From JAVVPO01 sp036655715 (GTDB taxonomy: Bacteria; Bacillota; Clostridia; Lachnospirales; Cellulosilyticaceae): a stretch of 25,712 nucleotides of DNA. The number at the start of each line of letters is the position of its first letter. Positions within the stretch are counted from its first letter, which is position 1. The position numbers were made by a program, and so were the translations under genes. Below, one piece after another: positions 1 through 6,957 of this stretch. The notes under the pieces are model-generated. The model was not told the origin of the DNA and did no database searches. It saw only the letters and a list, made by a program, of their open reading frames with translations. The stretch is from assembly GCA_036655715.1 (NCBI GenBank), contig JAVVPO010000031.1:1-25712 (forward strand). The letters run 5' to 3'.

Positions 1-2
1 TT

Positions 3-611
3 CTATTTGTTAATGAACTCAAAGTAAACTGCCTGACCTGAGTATAAATCAATACCCACAGCAAACATACGACTAGCTGTTTCAAAGTTTAAGATAGATA
101 CAGCTGAAGAACTTGCCTTACCATTAACTTCTAAGAAAGTGATTTCTTCGCCAGCTGGTACAAGTTCAAAGTCACTAAGGAAGTTAGTTGCTTTGGCTAC
201 AAGGTCAGTTTCTGAAAAGGCTTGAGGTTTAGCATCTTGCGCAGGAGCTAGATTAATAATAAGACCTGTAATATCAGAGTTATCTGGTGTAAGAATACCG
301 CCATAACCTACTAAAGTACCCTCAGTAGCATCTTTTTCATTATAACTAGCTTGGAAGACATTAGCATGGTGCACTTCAACTTTTGGATCTTCTGGTGATC
401 CAATAAATCTTTTTAATGCGCTATATTCGTAAGGCATATCAGTTGATACTTCAGTTTGGAAGTAAGTAGCTACATTGTCTGTAATAATAGTATTCATTTG
501 ATCGATGATAGCTTGATCCGTAATATCTTCTGTTTTTGCTTGCCCCATAGAGCAGCCCATAAGAGAAAGACTAAGTGATAAAATTAAAGAAATTTTAAGC
601 AATTTTTTCAT
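3..611 (-). CDS. Predicted lipoprotein of unknown function
   Basis: The protein starts with a basic n-region (MKKLLK), a hydrophobic stretch and a lipobox ending L-M-G-C, so it is probably exported, cleaved before the Cys and anchored to the outer face of the membrane. The mature part, about 180 residues, is soluble-looking and rich in acidic and polar residues, and I do not recognise a family. I chose the ATG at 611 (about 202 aa). An upstream in-frame GTG at 623 overlaps the AGGAG ribosome binding site (about 624-628), while the ATG lies 11-12 nt after it. The stop codon is at the very edge of the window, so downstream neighbours are not visible. The gene diverges from the CBM9-like gene. 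Confidence 0.75.
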   Translation of the reverse strand: MKKLLKISLILSLSLSLMGCSMGQAKTEDITDQAIIDQMNTIITDNVATYFQTEVSTDMPYEYSALKRFIGSPEDPKVEVHHANVFQASYNEKDATEGTLVGYGGILTPDNSDITGLIINLAPAQDAKPQAFSETDLVAKATNFLSDFELVPAGEEITFLEVNGKASSSAVSILNFETASRMFAVGIDLYSGQAVYFEFINK

Positions 612-662
612 TGAATAATACACTCCTATTTGTAAATTAATATAATATGTTTTTTAAATTAT

Positions 663-691
663 ACTATAATATTATAAAGACAAGATGTAAA
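663..691 (-). promoter_or_regulatory. Candidate sigma-A promoter of the lipoprotein gene
   Basis: On the minus strand TTTACA (691-686) and TATAGT (668-663) are separated by 17 bases, about 50 bases before the start codon. The region is very AT-rich, so other -10 placements are possible. Confidence 0.35.
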
Positions 692-796
692 GGGATAAAT
701 GAAAGTAGAGCATAGCTGGCTAGAAATAAAAGATAATTTATAGAAGGAATATGATATACTTAAGAAGAAAATTTTAGGTAAATAGGAGGAAGTAAG

Positions 797-1411
797 ATGT
801 ATTTAGTAAAGACCATTAGAAGTCATGAAGATGATTTTAATGCAGGAATCCTAGAGGTTAACCAATATGCTTGGGGATGTGAATGCAGACCCAAAACTTA
901 TGCAAGATTAGTTTATGTAGAAAACAAAGGGTTTGAATTAAAGATGTGGTGTTATGAATCAAATCCTAGAGCCATATATCATAATCCAAACGATAAAGTA
1001 CATACAGATAGCTGCATGGAAGCTTTTATTAATTTCTATCCTGAGATGGAAGATAAGGGGTATGTGAGCTATGAAATGAATGCGAATGGAGCCTCTCACC
1101 ATTCTTTTGGAACAGGTAGGGGAACGAGAGATTATGTATTAAACTTAGGGTTTGCTCATCCAACTGTAGAAATTACAAAGTGCGTGATAGATGGGGAAGA
1201 AGTGTGGGAAGCAAAAACATTTATTACCCTAGAACATATCAAAGAATTATATGGTAAAGCAGAGTTCAAAAAAGGTGATAAATTAAGAGCTAACTTCTAC
1301 AAATGTGGAGACGATACAGAAATCCCTCATTATGGCTCATGGCACCCAGTTAGTGCACCAGCGCCAGATTTCCACAGACCAGAATGTTTTGGAGAACTCA
1401 TAATAGATTAA
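797..1411 (+). CDS. CBM9-like (family 9 carbohydrate-binding-like) protein
   Basis: This 204-residue protein resembles the stand-alone CBM9-like/DOMON-type beta-sandwich proteins. Supporting motifs are a D-S-C-M-E-A-F-I-N-F segment (about residues 71-80), a P-H-Y-G-S-W-H-P segment near residue 180, and a C-terminal F-H-R-P-E-C-F-G-E-L-I signature. It covers the whole domain and little else. No signal peptide or membrane segment is present, so it is probably cytoplasmic, which is unusual for a polysaccharide-binding fold. A ligand cannot be assigned. The start is supported by AGGAGGAAG just upstream of the ATG. It is convergent with the small membrane protein gene downstream and shares its bidirectional terminator. 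Confidence 0.7.
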   Translation: MYLVKTIRSHEDDFNAGILEVNQYAWGCECRPKTYARLVYVENKGFELKMWCYESNPRAIYHNPNDKVHTDSCMEAFINFYPEMEDKGYVSYEMNANGASHHSFGTGRGTRDYVLNLGFAHPTVEITKCVIDGEEVWEAKTFITLEHIKELYGKAEFKKGDKLRANFYKCGDDTEIPHYGSWHPVSAPAPDFHRPECFGELIID

Positions 1412-1451
1412 ACAAGAAAAAAGTCCTAGAAACTAGGACTTTTTTCTTGTT
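1411..1451. terminator. Bidirectional intrinsic terminator
   Basis: Arms 1411-1429 and 1433-1451 are perfectly complementary (19 bp) around an AAA loop, with A-rich and T-rich edges that give a U-tract in both directions. It separates two convergent genes. The stop codon of the minus-strand gene (1433-1435) lies inside the stem. Confidence 0.9.
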
Positions 1452-1750
1452 TGCTTGGTGAATTCCTCACGTTTTTTACTGATACGTAAAGCACCTATAA
1501 AAAGATAAATAAGAATAATAATCCAAGTCATATAACCTAGTATAAGTTGAATAAATGGCCCAACTAATAGTAAAGCACCTGTCGTCATATAATAGGGAGC
1601 CACGATAGGAATCATAGCTTCTTGCTGTGCTGGGGTAAGCATATAGATACCAGGTATCATCTTGGTACGCTTATGTGTACGAATTAAACAGCCTCTTACA
1701 ATATAAACAAGGCCTATAACCATAAAAAGGATAGTCCAAATGAAATCCAT
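1433..1750 (-). CDS. Small membrane protein, unknown
   Basis: The protein has 105 residues with about three predicted membrane segments (roughly residues 3-22, 53-70 and 71-90), a basic linker after the first and a basic C-terminus. I do not recognise a family. AGGAG lies just upstream of the ATG. The last codons and the stop are written by one arm of the intrinsic terminator, so the K/R-rich tail may be constrained by the hairpin. It is transcribed divergently from the membrane protein gene at 1844. Confidence 0.65.
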   Translation of the reverse strand: MDFIWTILFMVIGLVYIVRGCLIRTHKRTKMIPGIYMLTPAQQEAMIPIVAPYYMTTGALLLVGPFIQLILGYMTWIIILIYLFIGALRISKKREEFTKQTRKKS

Positions 1751-1774
1751 AATAATCTCCTGACATGTGTAGTG

Positions 1775-1803
1775 TTGTTCTTTGTGTGTCTATAATATAT
1801 AAT
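1775..1803 (+). promoter_or_regulatory. Candidate sigma-A promoter of the 1844-2922 gene pair
   Basis: TTGTTC at 1775-1780 and TATAAT at 1798-1803 are separated by 17 bases, about 40 bases upstream of the start at 1844. The -10 is perfect and the -35 matches four of six positions. Confidence 0.5.
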
Positions 1804-1843
1804 TATATACTATATTAGGAAGTTATGAAAGGAATGAGTAGAG

Positions 1844-2500
1844 ATGAATAAAAAGAGCAATATGCATTTATATATAGGACTTATATTAGTATTAATAGGT
1901 ACTGTATTTTTCTTAGATTTAAATAATATTTTACCACCGAATTATGCCACTCAGGTTTTTAATATCATAGCAGGGATTAGTATACTCGTGATTTATTTCA
2001 AAAATAAAAAGTTATATACCCTTATGTTTGCATCTTTTTTACTGTTAAATGGATTACTTTTAACAGTAGAGCCTATGTTACCAGGGTATAATGGTATATC
2101 AGCAGGGTTATTGATACCAGGATTTATGTTGATTATAGCCTACATTGCGAGAAAAGATATAGTTTATTTAATACCAGGAGCCGTGATGGCCAGTCTGGGG
2201 AGTTATATTTTACTGATTACAGTAGGTGTAATCAGTGGTTTTTCTTCTGTGACAGGGATGTTCTTTGTTTTTTGTGGTCTGAGCTTTTTGATAATATTTC
2301 TATGTGAAAGAAGAGGATGGGCAGGACTTACAGGACTTATACTCGTTGGAACAGGGGGACTTATCGCGCTACTAGGAGTAGGTGCATTAACAAGGCATTT
2401 GATATTTAACATCATAGCATTAGGTGCGATATTGTTTGGTGCTATCCTAATGATTAAAGGACTCATTAAAAATAAGGACGATGAGAGAAAAGGGGAATAG
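1844..2500 (+). CDS. Polytopic membrane protein, LiaI/LiaF-transmembrane-like
   Basis: The 218-residue protein is almost entirely hydrophobic, with about seven predicted membrane helices and a short charged C-terminus (KNKDDERKGE). The Gly-rich helices and the L-I-G-x-V-F-F-L-D start resemble the transmembrane part of LiaI/LiaF-type envelope-stress proteins, but there is no LiaF C-terminal domain and the similarity is only of pattern. It is separated from the downstream RseC-like gene by two bases, so the two are almost certainly co-transcribed and probably translationally coupled. A regulatory or scaffold role in the membrane is possible but not shown. Confidence 0.6.
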   Translation: MNKKSNMHLYIGLILVLIGTVFFLDLNNILPPNYATQVFNIIAGISILVIYFKNKKLYTLMFASFLLLNGLLLTVEPMLPGYNGISAGLLIPGFMLIIAYIARKDIVYLIPGAVMASLGSYILLITVGVISGFSSVTGMFFVFCGLSFLIIFLCERRGWAGLTGLILVGTGGLIALLGVGALTRHLIFNIIALGAILFGAILMIKGLIKNKDDERKGE

Positions 2501-2502
2501 AT

Positions 2503-2922
2503 ATGCCAGTGGGGAGAGTAGAGCAGGTAGATGGGGATTTAGTAACAGTATCGATAGAAAGGCAGGATATGTGCGGAGAGTGCCATGCGTGTGAAGTTGT
2601 AGGAGAAATAAAAAAATGTACGATTAAGTGCCATAACTTATGTAAAGGTAAAAGTGGAGAATTGGTAGAGATAGAGTTAGAAAATACTCTTTTTTTAAAG
2701 GCCACAGCACTTATGTATGGGATACCTCTTATCGGACTGTTAGTAGGTCTGGGTGTAGGTTTTCTCATGCCTAGTCATATGGGAGAACAAACAAGAGAAG
2801 TGATGATGGCGGCATTGGGACTACTTGGTATGGGTAGTGGTCTCATGTGGATTAGAAAAAAAGATAAGCATAAAAAATACGATAAGTTATTACCAAAAGC
2901 AGTTAAAGTTGTTAGTAAATAG
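2503..2922 (+). CDS. RseC/MucC family (SoxR-reducing-system type) protein
   Basis: In this 139-residue protein an N-terminal beta-rich cytoplasmic part carries Cys24, Cys27 and Cys30 (C-G-E-C-H-A-C) plus Cys39, Cys43 and Cys47, followed by two membrane helices (about residues 67-86 and 98-115) and a basic tail. This is the standard RseC layout. In Proteobacteria RseC acts with Rsx/Rnf electron-transfer complexes and sigma-E regulation. In clostridia stand-alone copies are common and their partner is unknown. The cysteines suggest a redox or metal-binding role. It starts two bases after the previous membrane protein gene. An intrinsic terminator follows the stop. Confidence 0.8.
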   Translation: MPVGRVEQVDGDLVTVSIERQDMCGECHACEVVGEIKKCTIKCHNLCKGKSGELVEIELENTLFLKATALMYGIPLIGLLVGLGVGFLMPSHMGEQTREVMMAALGLLGMGSGLMWIRKKDKHKKYDKLLPKAVKVVSK

Positions 2923-2961
2923 AACCATTTTACAAGTAAAATAATAGTATATAGAGAATAG

Positions 2962-2990
2962 AAAATAGCACCTTATAGAGGTGCTATTTT
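2962..2990. terminator. Bidirectional intrinsic terminator
   Basis: Arms 2962-2973 and 2979-2990 form a 12-bp perfect stem around a 5-base loop, with A- and T-runs at the edges. It ends the rseC-like gene and the convergent gene on the minus strand, whose TAA stop (2973-2975) sits at the loop-side end of the stem. Confidence 0.85.
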
Positions 2991-4274
2991 TTCTTCAGGA
3001 TTAATTGGAAGTGCGTCAAACACAGGTAGTTCATTCATGAAGGCCTTAGTTGCGGAACGTAGAGAGTTATTTGGTGATTTTTTTGCAGCAGTAACAGTAG
3101 GTGGTCGTTCTGATGAAACGGGTAATTCACCATCAGAGGTTAAACCTGGCATAGTCTCGGGTAATGTAAAAGTCTTACCGTAAGGTGATGGCGGTGGGGA
3201 CTCTGAAATCGGAGTGGGCTCCGGTCTAGTTGAGGGTATATGATTATGAGATAGAGACAGAGAAAGGCCATCAAGAAGTAAATCTAGTTCTGTATTGGGT
3301 GATAGATCCGGATGGATATCTTCTGTGTCTATAGATGAGACAATAGCTAATCTGACACGGTTAAAAACAGAGGCATAAAGGCTGCTAGCATAGAGCGAGT
3401 TAGATTTAGTACTGTAGTAGGTATAGTTATAGAGATTATCTTGTAAGGAAGATTTAACTGGTGAGCTAAATGACCTACCCTCGTCAATAGAAAGCAAAGT
3501 GTAGAGTATGTCATTATCTAAATAAGTAACCCATAGGTGACCTAAATAACCTAAAATGCAAGGGCTGCCTAGTTGAGCTGAAACATGTAGGGGCAAAGGT
3601 CTAACTGTCTGGGAGTTCATATAAGTAAGCTGCGCATTGCCATAGACATCTTGTGTATAAGTTATGTGGTAGATACCATTTATAAAACAGACATCAAAAG
3701 AAGTAATAGGGAACTCACAAGTAACAAGAGAATAGGTAGCAGCTGATGAACCTGGGTAAGTGATACAGTTAAGGTAGTAGCTACCTTCATTAAAGGTTGT
3801 AAAGAAGATGTCAATTTGGTTATCGTGGCATATAGATTTAAGTGGAAGAATAGGATTAAAGCTAGTAATTAAGTGGTCAATAGCAGATGAATTTTGCTGG
3901 GGTAACTGATGAACAAGAGAGTAAGTTTGCGTGTTAGGTCTAAGCGCAGTATAAAATAGATGCAATTGATTATTTAGTTCATAAGTTATGAGATTTGAAA
4001 ATTTATAAATGTCTTTACTATCTTCAAGAAGTAAATTAGAAGTATTGTTACCTTCTAACAAGATGTAATGAATAAGTTGATTTTTAGCATTCTGAGCGAT
4101 AACATGTAATTTTTCTTGGGCATCCAAAGTAGCAGTATAACGATTAGAAGAAAAAGACTGAATTTGAAAAGGTCTTGAAAAACCTGTAGAGCTATAAAGC
4201 TGATAAAATAAACCTTGTTTAGCTTTCTGATCTACGATAATAAAATAGTTTTTAGAACTTAATAAAAAAGGCAT
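2973..4274 (-). CDS. Predicted beta-propeller-like protein with proline-rich tail, unknown
   Basis: The protein has 433 residues. Positions 1 to about 320 consist of repeated beta-strand blades (for example IHYILL, LHLFYT, IDIFFT, YHITYT, LWVTYL) with a short S-I-D-E-G-R-S-F-S element that recalls the Asp-box of sialidase-type propellers. Residues about 350-400 are rich in Pro, Ser and Thr and look disordered, followed by a short conserved-looking tail. There is no signal peptide, so it is probably cytoplasmic or assembled on a structure built inside the cell. A very strong AGGAGGGAGG site precedes the ATG. It diverges from the Cys-rich gene at 4441. A role in a spore or surface structure is conceivable but unproven. 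Confidence 0.6.
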   Translation of the reverse strand: MPFLLSSKNYFIIVDQKAKQGLFYQLYSSTGFSRPFQIQSFSSNRYTATLDAQEKLHVIAQNAKNQLIHYILLEGNNTSNLLLEDSKDIYKFSNLITYELNNQLHLFYTALRPNTQTYSLVHQLPQQNSSAIDHLITSFNPILPLKSICHDNQIDIFFTTFNEGSYYLNCITYPGSSAATYSLVTCEFPITSFDVCFINGIYHITYTQDVYGNAQLTYMNSQTVRPLPLHVSAQLGSPCILGYLGHLWVTYLDNDILYTLLSIDEGRSFSSPVKSSLQDNLYNYTYYSTKSNSLYASSLYASVFNRVRLAIVSSIDTEDIHPDLSPNTELDLLLDGLSLSLSHNHIPSTRPEPTPISESPPPSPYGKTFTLPETMPGLTSDGELPVSSERPPTVTAAKKSPNNSLRSATKAFMNELPVFDALPINPEEKIAPL

Positions 4275-4352
4275 AGTGCCTCCCTCCTTAGTGTTAACAA
4301 AAGTACCTATACTATATGATATTTAAAAGAAAAATAATTTATACATAAATGT

Positions 4353-4381
4353 CACCAATCAACTAGTTTTTCCATATTATA
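4353..4381 (+). promoter_or_regulatory. Candidate sigma-K-like promoter of the Cys-rich protein gene
   Basis: CACC (4353-4356, core AC at 4354-4355) and CATATTATA (4373-4381) are 17 bases apart, matching the Bacillus sigma-K pattern mACm-N16/17-CATAnnnTA. It lies 60 bases before the ATG. Such short motifs arise by chance, and the organism is not shown to sporulate. Confidence 0.4.
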
Positions 4382-4440
4382 GTATTGAAAACGACATTTT
4401 ATGATGCACCATGATCAATCATTATAGGAGGTTTTAATTT

Positions 4441-5499
4441 ATGAGTAAATGTTGTGGTAACAATGAAACTAAGTATTTTCAAACTGCTAACAATGCAGGA
4501 ATTTGCGATATATGTCATCCATGCGAAGTATCAAAACAAGTAAAAGCGGGTTTATGTCCACCACTAGGTGAGCCTAAATTACTCACTTTAATGGCACCAG
4601 TAGTATTCGATGAAGTCGGATTAAATTTATGCCGTGTTATTTCTGCAGATCAATTATCAAATGTATGTGAAAATCCAACATCAAGAACAACTGATATTTT
4701 ATTTGATGGTTTAACAGCTGAGGACCTTGAGAATTCAGAGCACCTTCAATTACAAGTTGTTGACGTAGACTTTAATTTTGTATGTCCAAAGAGCTGTAGA
4801 TATTCAGAAATGAGACCTGCAAAAAATACTCCAAACTTAACTCGCGTAATCTTAAGAGATATTGACGTAACACTAGCTGTAAAAGTATTAGATCCTAATT
4901 GTAGAGTTTGTAAAGAAGGCATGATGACACTTAGATATTTACCAAGTGAAAACTGCCCAGGATACGATGAAGATACCAACCCAAGTAATGTAGCATTTGA
5001 TTTATATACACCTTATGGAGTAGCTTTTGCTCCAGAGAACCCAGCTGGATGTAACAAGCTTGTACCAACTATTAATTGTCTTGGATATGTATCCAATCAA
5101 CATTGTCAAAACTGTGAGTGTGATGATAGATTTGGTCAACCAATGTTTAGAGAATTTGAAGCTAACAATGGTTTACAACAAGGTATTTCAGCTCAAGGTC
5201 TAGCAAAAGTTATTGCATCTGACGAAGAATGTTTTGCAATCGGTCTTACACTTTACTTTAAAGTGGTATACTTTGTACAATACAAAGTTAAACATGAAGG
5301 TATCTGTGTACCTCCCAAAATTTCAGCAGTTGGCAATACAGAATCAAGTAGCTGTATAGAATTCTGCCATGGTGATTTATTAGAGCAAACAATCAAACCT
5401 TTAAATACTTGCGTAGAGCCAAAGACACTTAAAGATAATTGCGGATGTTCACTTTCTAGCGTATTAGGCCTTAATAACAACTGCAAATGTAAATGCTAA
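4441..5499 (+). CDS. Cysteine-rich protein, possible spore-coat/exosporium-type component
   Basis: The 352-residue protein has 28 cysteines, many in C-C, C-x2-C and C-x-C pairs: CCGNN at the start, C-D-I-C-H-P-C at 22-28, C-Q-N-C-E-C near 220, and C-K-C-K-C at the extreme C-terminus. It has no signal peptide and no membrane helix. The middle part (about residues 45-300) looks like a folded beta-rich domain. Cys-rich proteins without a secretion signal are typical of coats assembled in the mother cell of sporulating bacteria, and the upstream sigma-K-like motif fits that. Metal binding is an alternative. AGGAGG lies 8-9 bases before the ATG. It is a single-gene unit with its own terminator. 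I do not recognise a named family. Confidence 0.7.
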   Translation: MSKCCGNNETKYFQTANNAGICDICHPCEVSKQVKAGLCPPLGEPKLLTLMAPVVFDEVGLNLCRVISADQLSNVCENPTSRTTDILFDGLTAEDLENSEHLQLQVVDVDFNFVCPKSCRYSEMRPAKNTPNLTRVILRDIDVTLAVKVLDPNCRVCKEGMMTLRYLPSENCPGYDEDTNPSNVAFDLYTPYGVAFAPENPAGCNKLVPTINCLGYVSNQHCQNCECDDRFGQPMFREFEANNGLQQGISAQGLAKVIASDEECFAIGLTLYFKVVYFVQYKVKHEGICVPPKISAVGNTESSSCIEFCHGDLLEQTIKPLNTCVEPKTLKDNCGCSLSSVLGLNNNCKCKC

Positions 5500-5507
5500 T
5501 AAAAAGT

Positions 5508-5537
5508 AGACGGTATAGCCCAAAGGCTATACCGTCT
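5508..5537. terminator. Bidirectional intrinsic terminator
   Basis: A 13-bp perfect stem (5508-5520 with 5525-5537) and a CAAA loop are followed by TTTCTTTTT on the plus strand. It serves the Cys-rich gene and probably the convergent yjjB-like gene. Confidence 0.9.
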
Positions 5538-5543
5538 TTCTTT

Positions 5544-5984
5544 TTATATTTTTTGTCTGTTTTTTCTAAGGAGTAAAGGGATGAGTGCAGAAAGGATAAT
5601 AGCGCCTGCAATAACCCCTGTGAGCTGAAAGGCAACTAAAGCATATTCAAGAGCTTTGTTATACTCAGCAAAAAGTAAAGAGTACATAGTGCGATAAAGT
5701 CCAACACCAGGCACGAGAGGGATGATACCTACAATAAGAAAAACAGTAACAGGAGCCCTACGCTTTTTAGCTAAGAAATAAGACATTTGAGCCACTGCTA
5801 AGGCAGCTACAAAGGTAGATAAGACATCAGAATAATTAAGGTCAACCCCTATAATATAAATCCCCCATCCTATAGCACCTACTAAAGCACAAATGAGAAG
5901 ATGTCTTTTCTGAACATTGAAAAGTATGGAAAAGCATAGCGTAGCCACAAAGGCGCTAGCCACATTTAAAATTAAGTGAGCCAT
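5544..5984 (-). CDS. ThrE-type threonine/serine exporter, small subunit (YjjB-like)
   Basis: The 146-residue membrane protein has about four to five helices and the family signature P-L-V-P-G-V-G-L-Y-R-T near residues 90-100. In this family the ThrE exporter of actinobacteria is split into YjjP (N-terminal DUF1212 part plus half the helices) and YjjB (this part). The split pair is associated with export of small amino or organic acids (threonine/serine; YjjPB of E. coli is linked to succinate). Its ATG overlaps the stop codon of the upstream yjjP-like gene by one base (TAATG), so the two subunits are translationally coupled. The substrate is inferred from family only. Confidence 0.85.
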   Translation of the reverse strand: MAHLILNVASAFVATLCFSILFNVQKRHLLICALVGAIGWGIYIIGVDLNYSDVLSTFVAALAVAQMSYFLAKKRRAPVTVFLIVGIIPLVPGVGLYRTMYSLLFAEYNKALEYALVAFQLTGVIAGAIILSALIPLLLRKNRQKI

Positions 5985-6766
5985 TAAAAAATACCTCCTA
6001 AGAATAAGCCGATACTCATAGAAACACCTACACCAGCCGCAATGGCAACAGCGATAAATAAGGCTTCTACACCTCTAGACATACCAGAGAGGAGTTCATC
6101 ACCAATCGTATCACGGACAGCATTAGTAAAGGCAACTCCAGGGACTAGTGGCATAACACCGCCAATAACGATAGATTCTATATTCACTTTATCAGCAAAT
6201 ATAAAGGAGGAAACCACTACAACGGCGCCGATAAACATGGCGGATAAGAATAAGATAAAATAGCTAATAATTTCTTTTTTACGTAACCTAATTTGTAAAA
6301 GAGCTACGGTAATACCCGTAAAAAGAGCAATGACAAATTCTAAAAGATGTGCGCCAAACATAAGTGAAAATGAAGCAGCAGCAATACCCGTTGTAAGGAC
6401 TATAGTCTTGTCCAAATAAGCTGGAGTCTGATCAATCTCATCTAAGCGTCTGATAGCATCACCTAAATCAAGGCTGCCGCAGACATAATCTCTAGAAAGC
6501 TGGTTGATATATTCGATTTTATCAAGCCGAGTTGAGCGATTTTTAACACGGCAGACTGTGGTACAAAGGGGAATAGTATCACTCCCTATGGTAGTCGTAA
6601 TACCTGTTGGCGTGACAAAAGTATCTACTTTTGTAAAGTGGTGAGAAGATAAGAGTCTAACGATGGTATCTTCAACACGGTATGTCTCAGCACCACTTTT
6701 GAGCATGATTTCACCGACTCTAACAGCAAAGGTAAGAATATCTTCATGATTATAATTAGTTTTCAT
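5984..6766 (-). CDS. ThrE-type threonine/serine exporter, large subunit (YjjP-like, DUF1212)
   Basis: The N-terminal cytoplasmic domain carries the DUF1212 signature G-E-I-M-L-K-S-G-A-E-T-Y-R-V-E-D and then T-P-T-G-I-T-T-T. About five membrane helices follow, including P-L-V-P-G-V-A-F-T-N-A-V-R-D, which mirrors the P-L-V-P-G-V-G motif of the partner subunit. The likely start is the ATG at 6766, preceded by AGGTG five bases away, giving 260 residues. An upstream in-frame TTG at 6805 would add 13 residues that are not typical of the family. It forms a two-gene operon with the yjjB-like gene. It is expected to work with that protein as one inner-membrane exporter. Confidence 0.85.
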   Translation of the reverse strand: MKTNYNHEDILTFAVRVGEIMLKSGAETYRVEDTIVRLLSSHHFTKVDTFVTPTGITTTIGSDTIPLCTTVCRVKNRSTRLDKIEYINQLSRDYVCGSLDLGDAIRRLDEIDQTPAYLDKTIVLTTGIAAASFSLMFGAHLLEFVIALFTGITVALLQIRLRKKEIISYFILFLSAMFIGAVVVVSSFIFADKVNIESIVIGGVMPLVPGVAFTNAVRDTIGDELLSGMSRGVEALFIAVAIAAGVGVSMSIGLFLGGIF

Positions 6767-6957
6767 TATTGCACCTATATGTTGATTTTTAAGATAAGTA
6801 TACAATGGGATATACCTGGTGTAAAGAATGTAGAAAAATAAGGACTAGAATAAAAATATAGATTGATATTAAAAGCTTGTAAAATAAATAAGAGTAGTGT
6901 TAATATTGTAATAAGTTTTGTAAAATCTAATTATTCAAAAAAGTAAGGGGGACTAGA

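Noticed and set aside
611..623. GTG start giving a four-residue longer lipoprotein
   Set aside because: The GTG overlaps the AGGAG ribosome binding site, and the ATG at 611 gives a normal signal peptide start.
2203..2768. Two minus-strand open frames opposite the membrane protein and rseC-like genes
   Set aside because: They have no ribosome binding site and their composition is that of an antisense shadow of well-supported genes.
6766..6805. TTG start for the YjjP-like protein
   Set aside because: The extra 13 residues are atypical and the ATG at 6766 has AGGTG five bases upstream.
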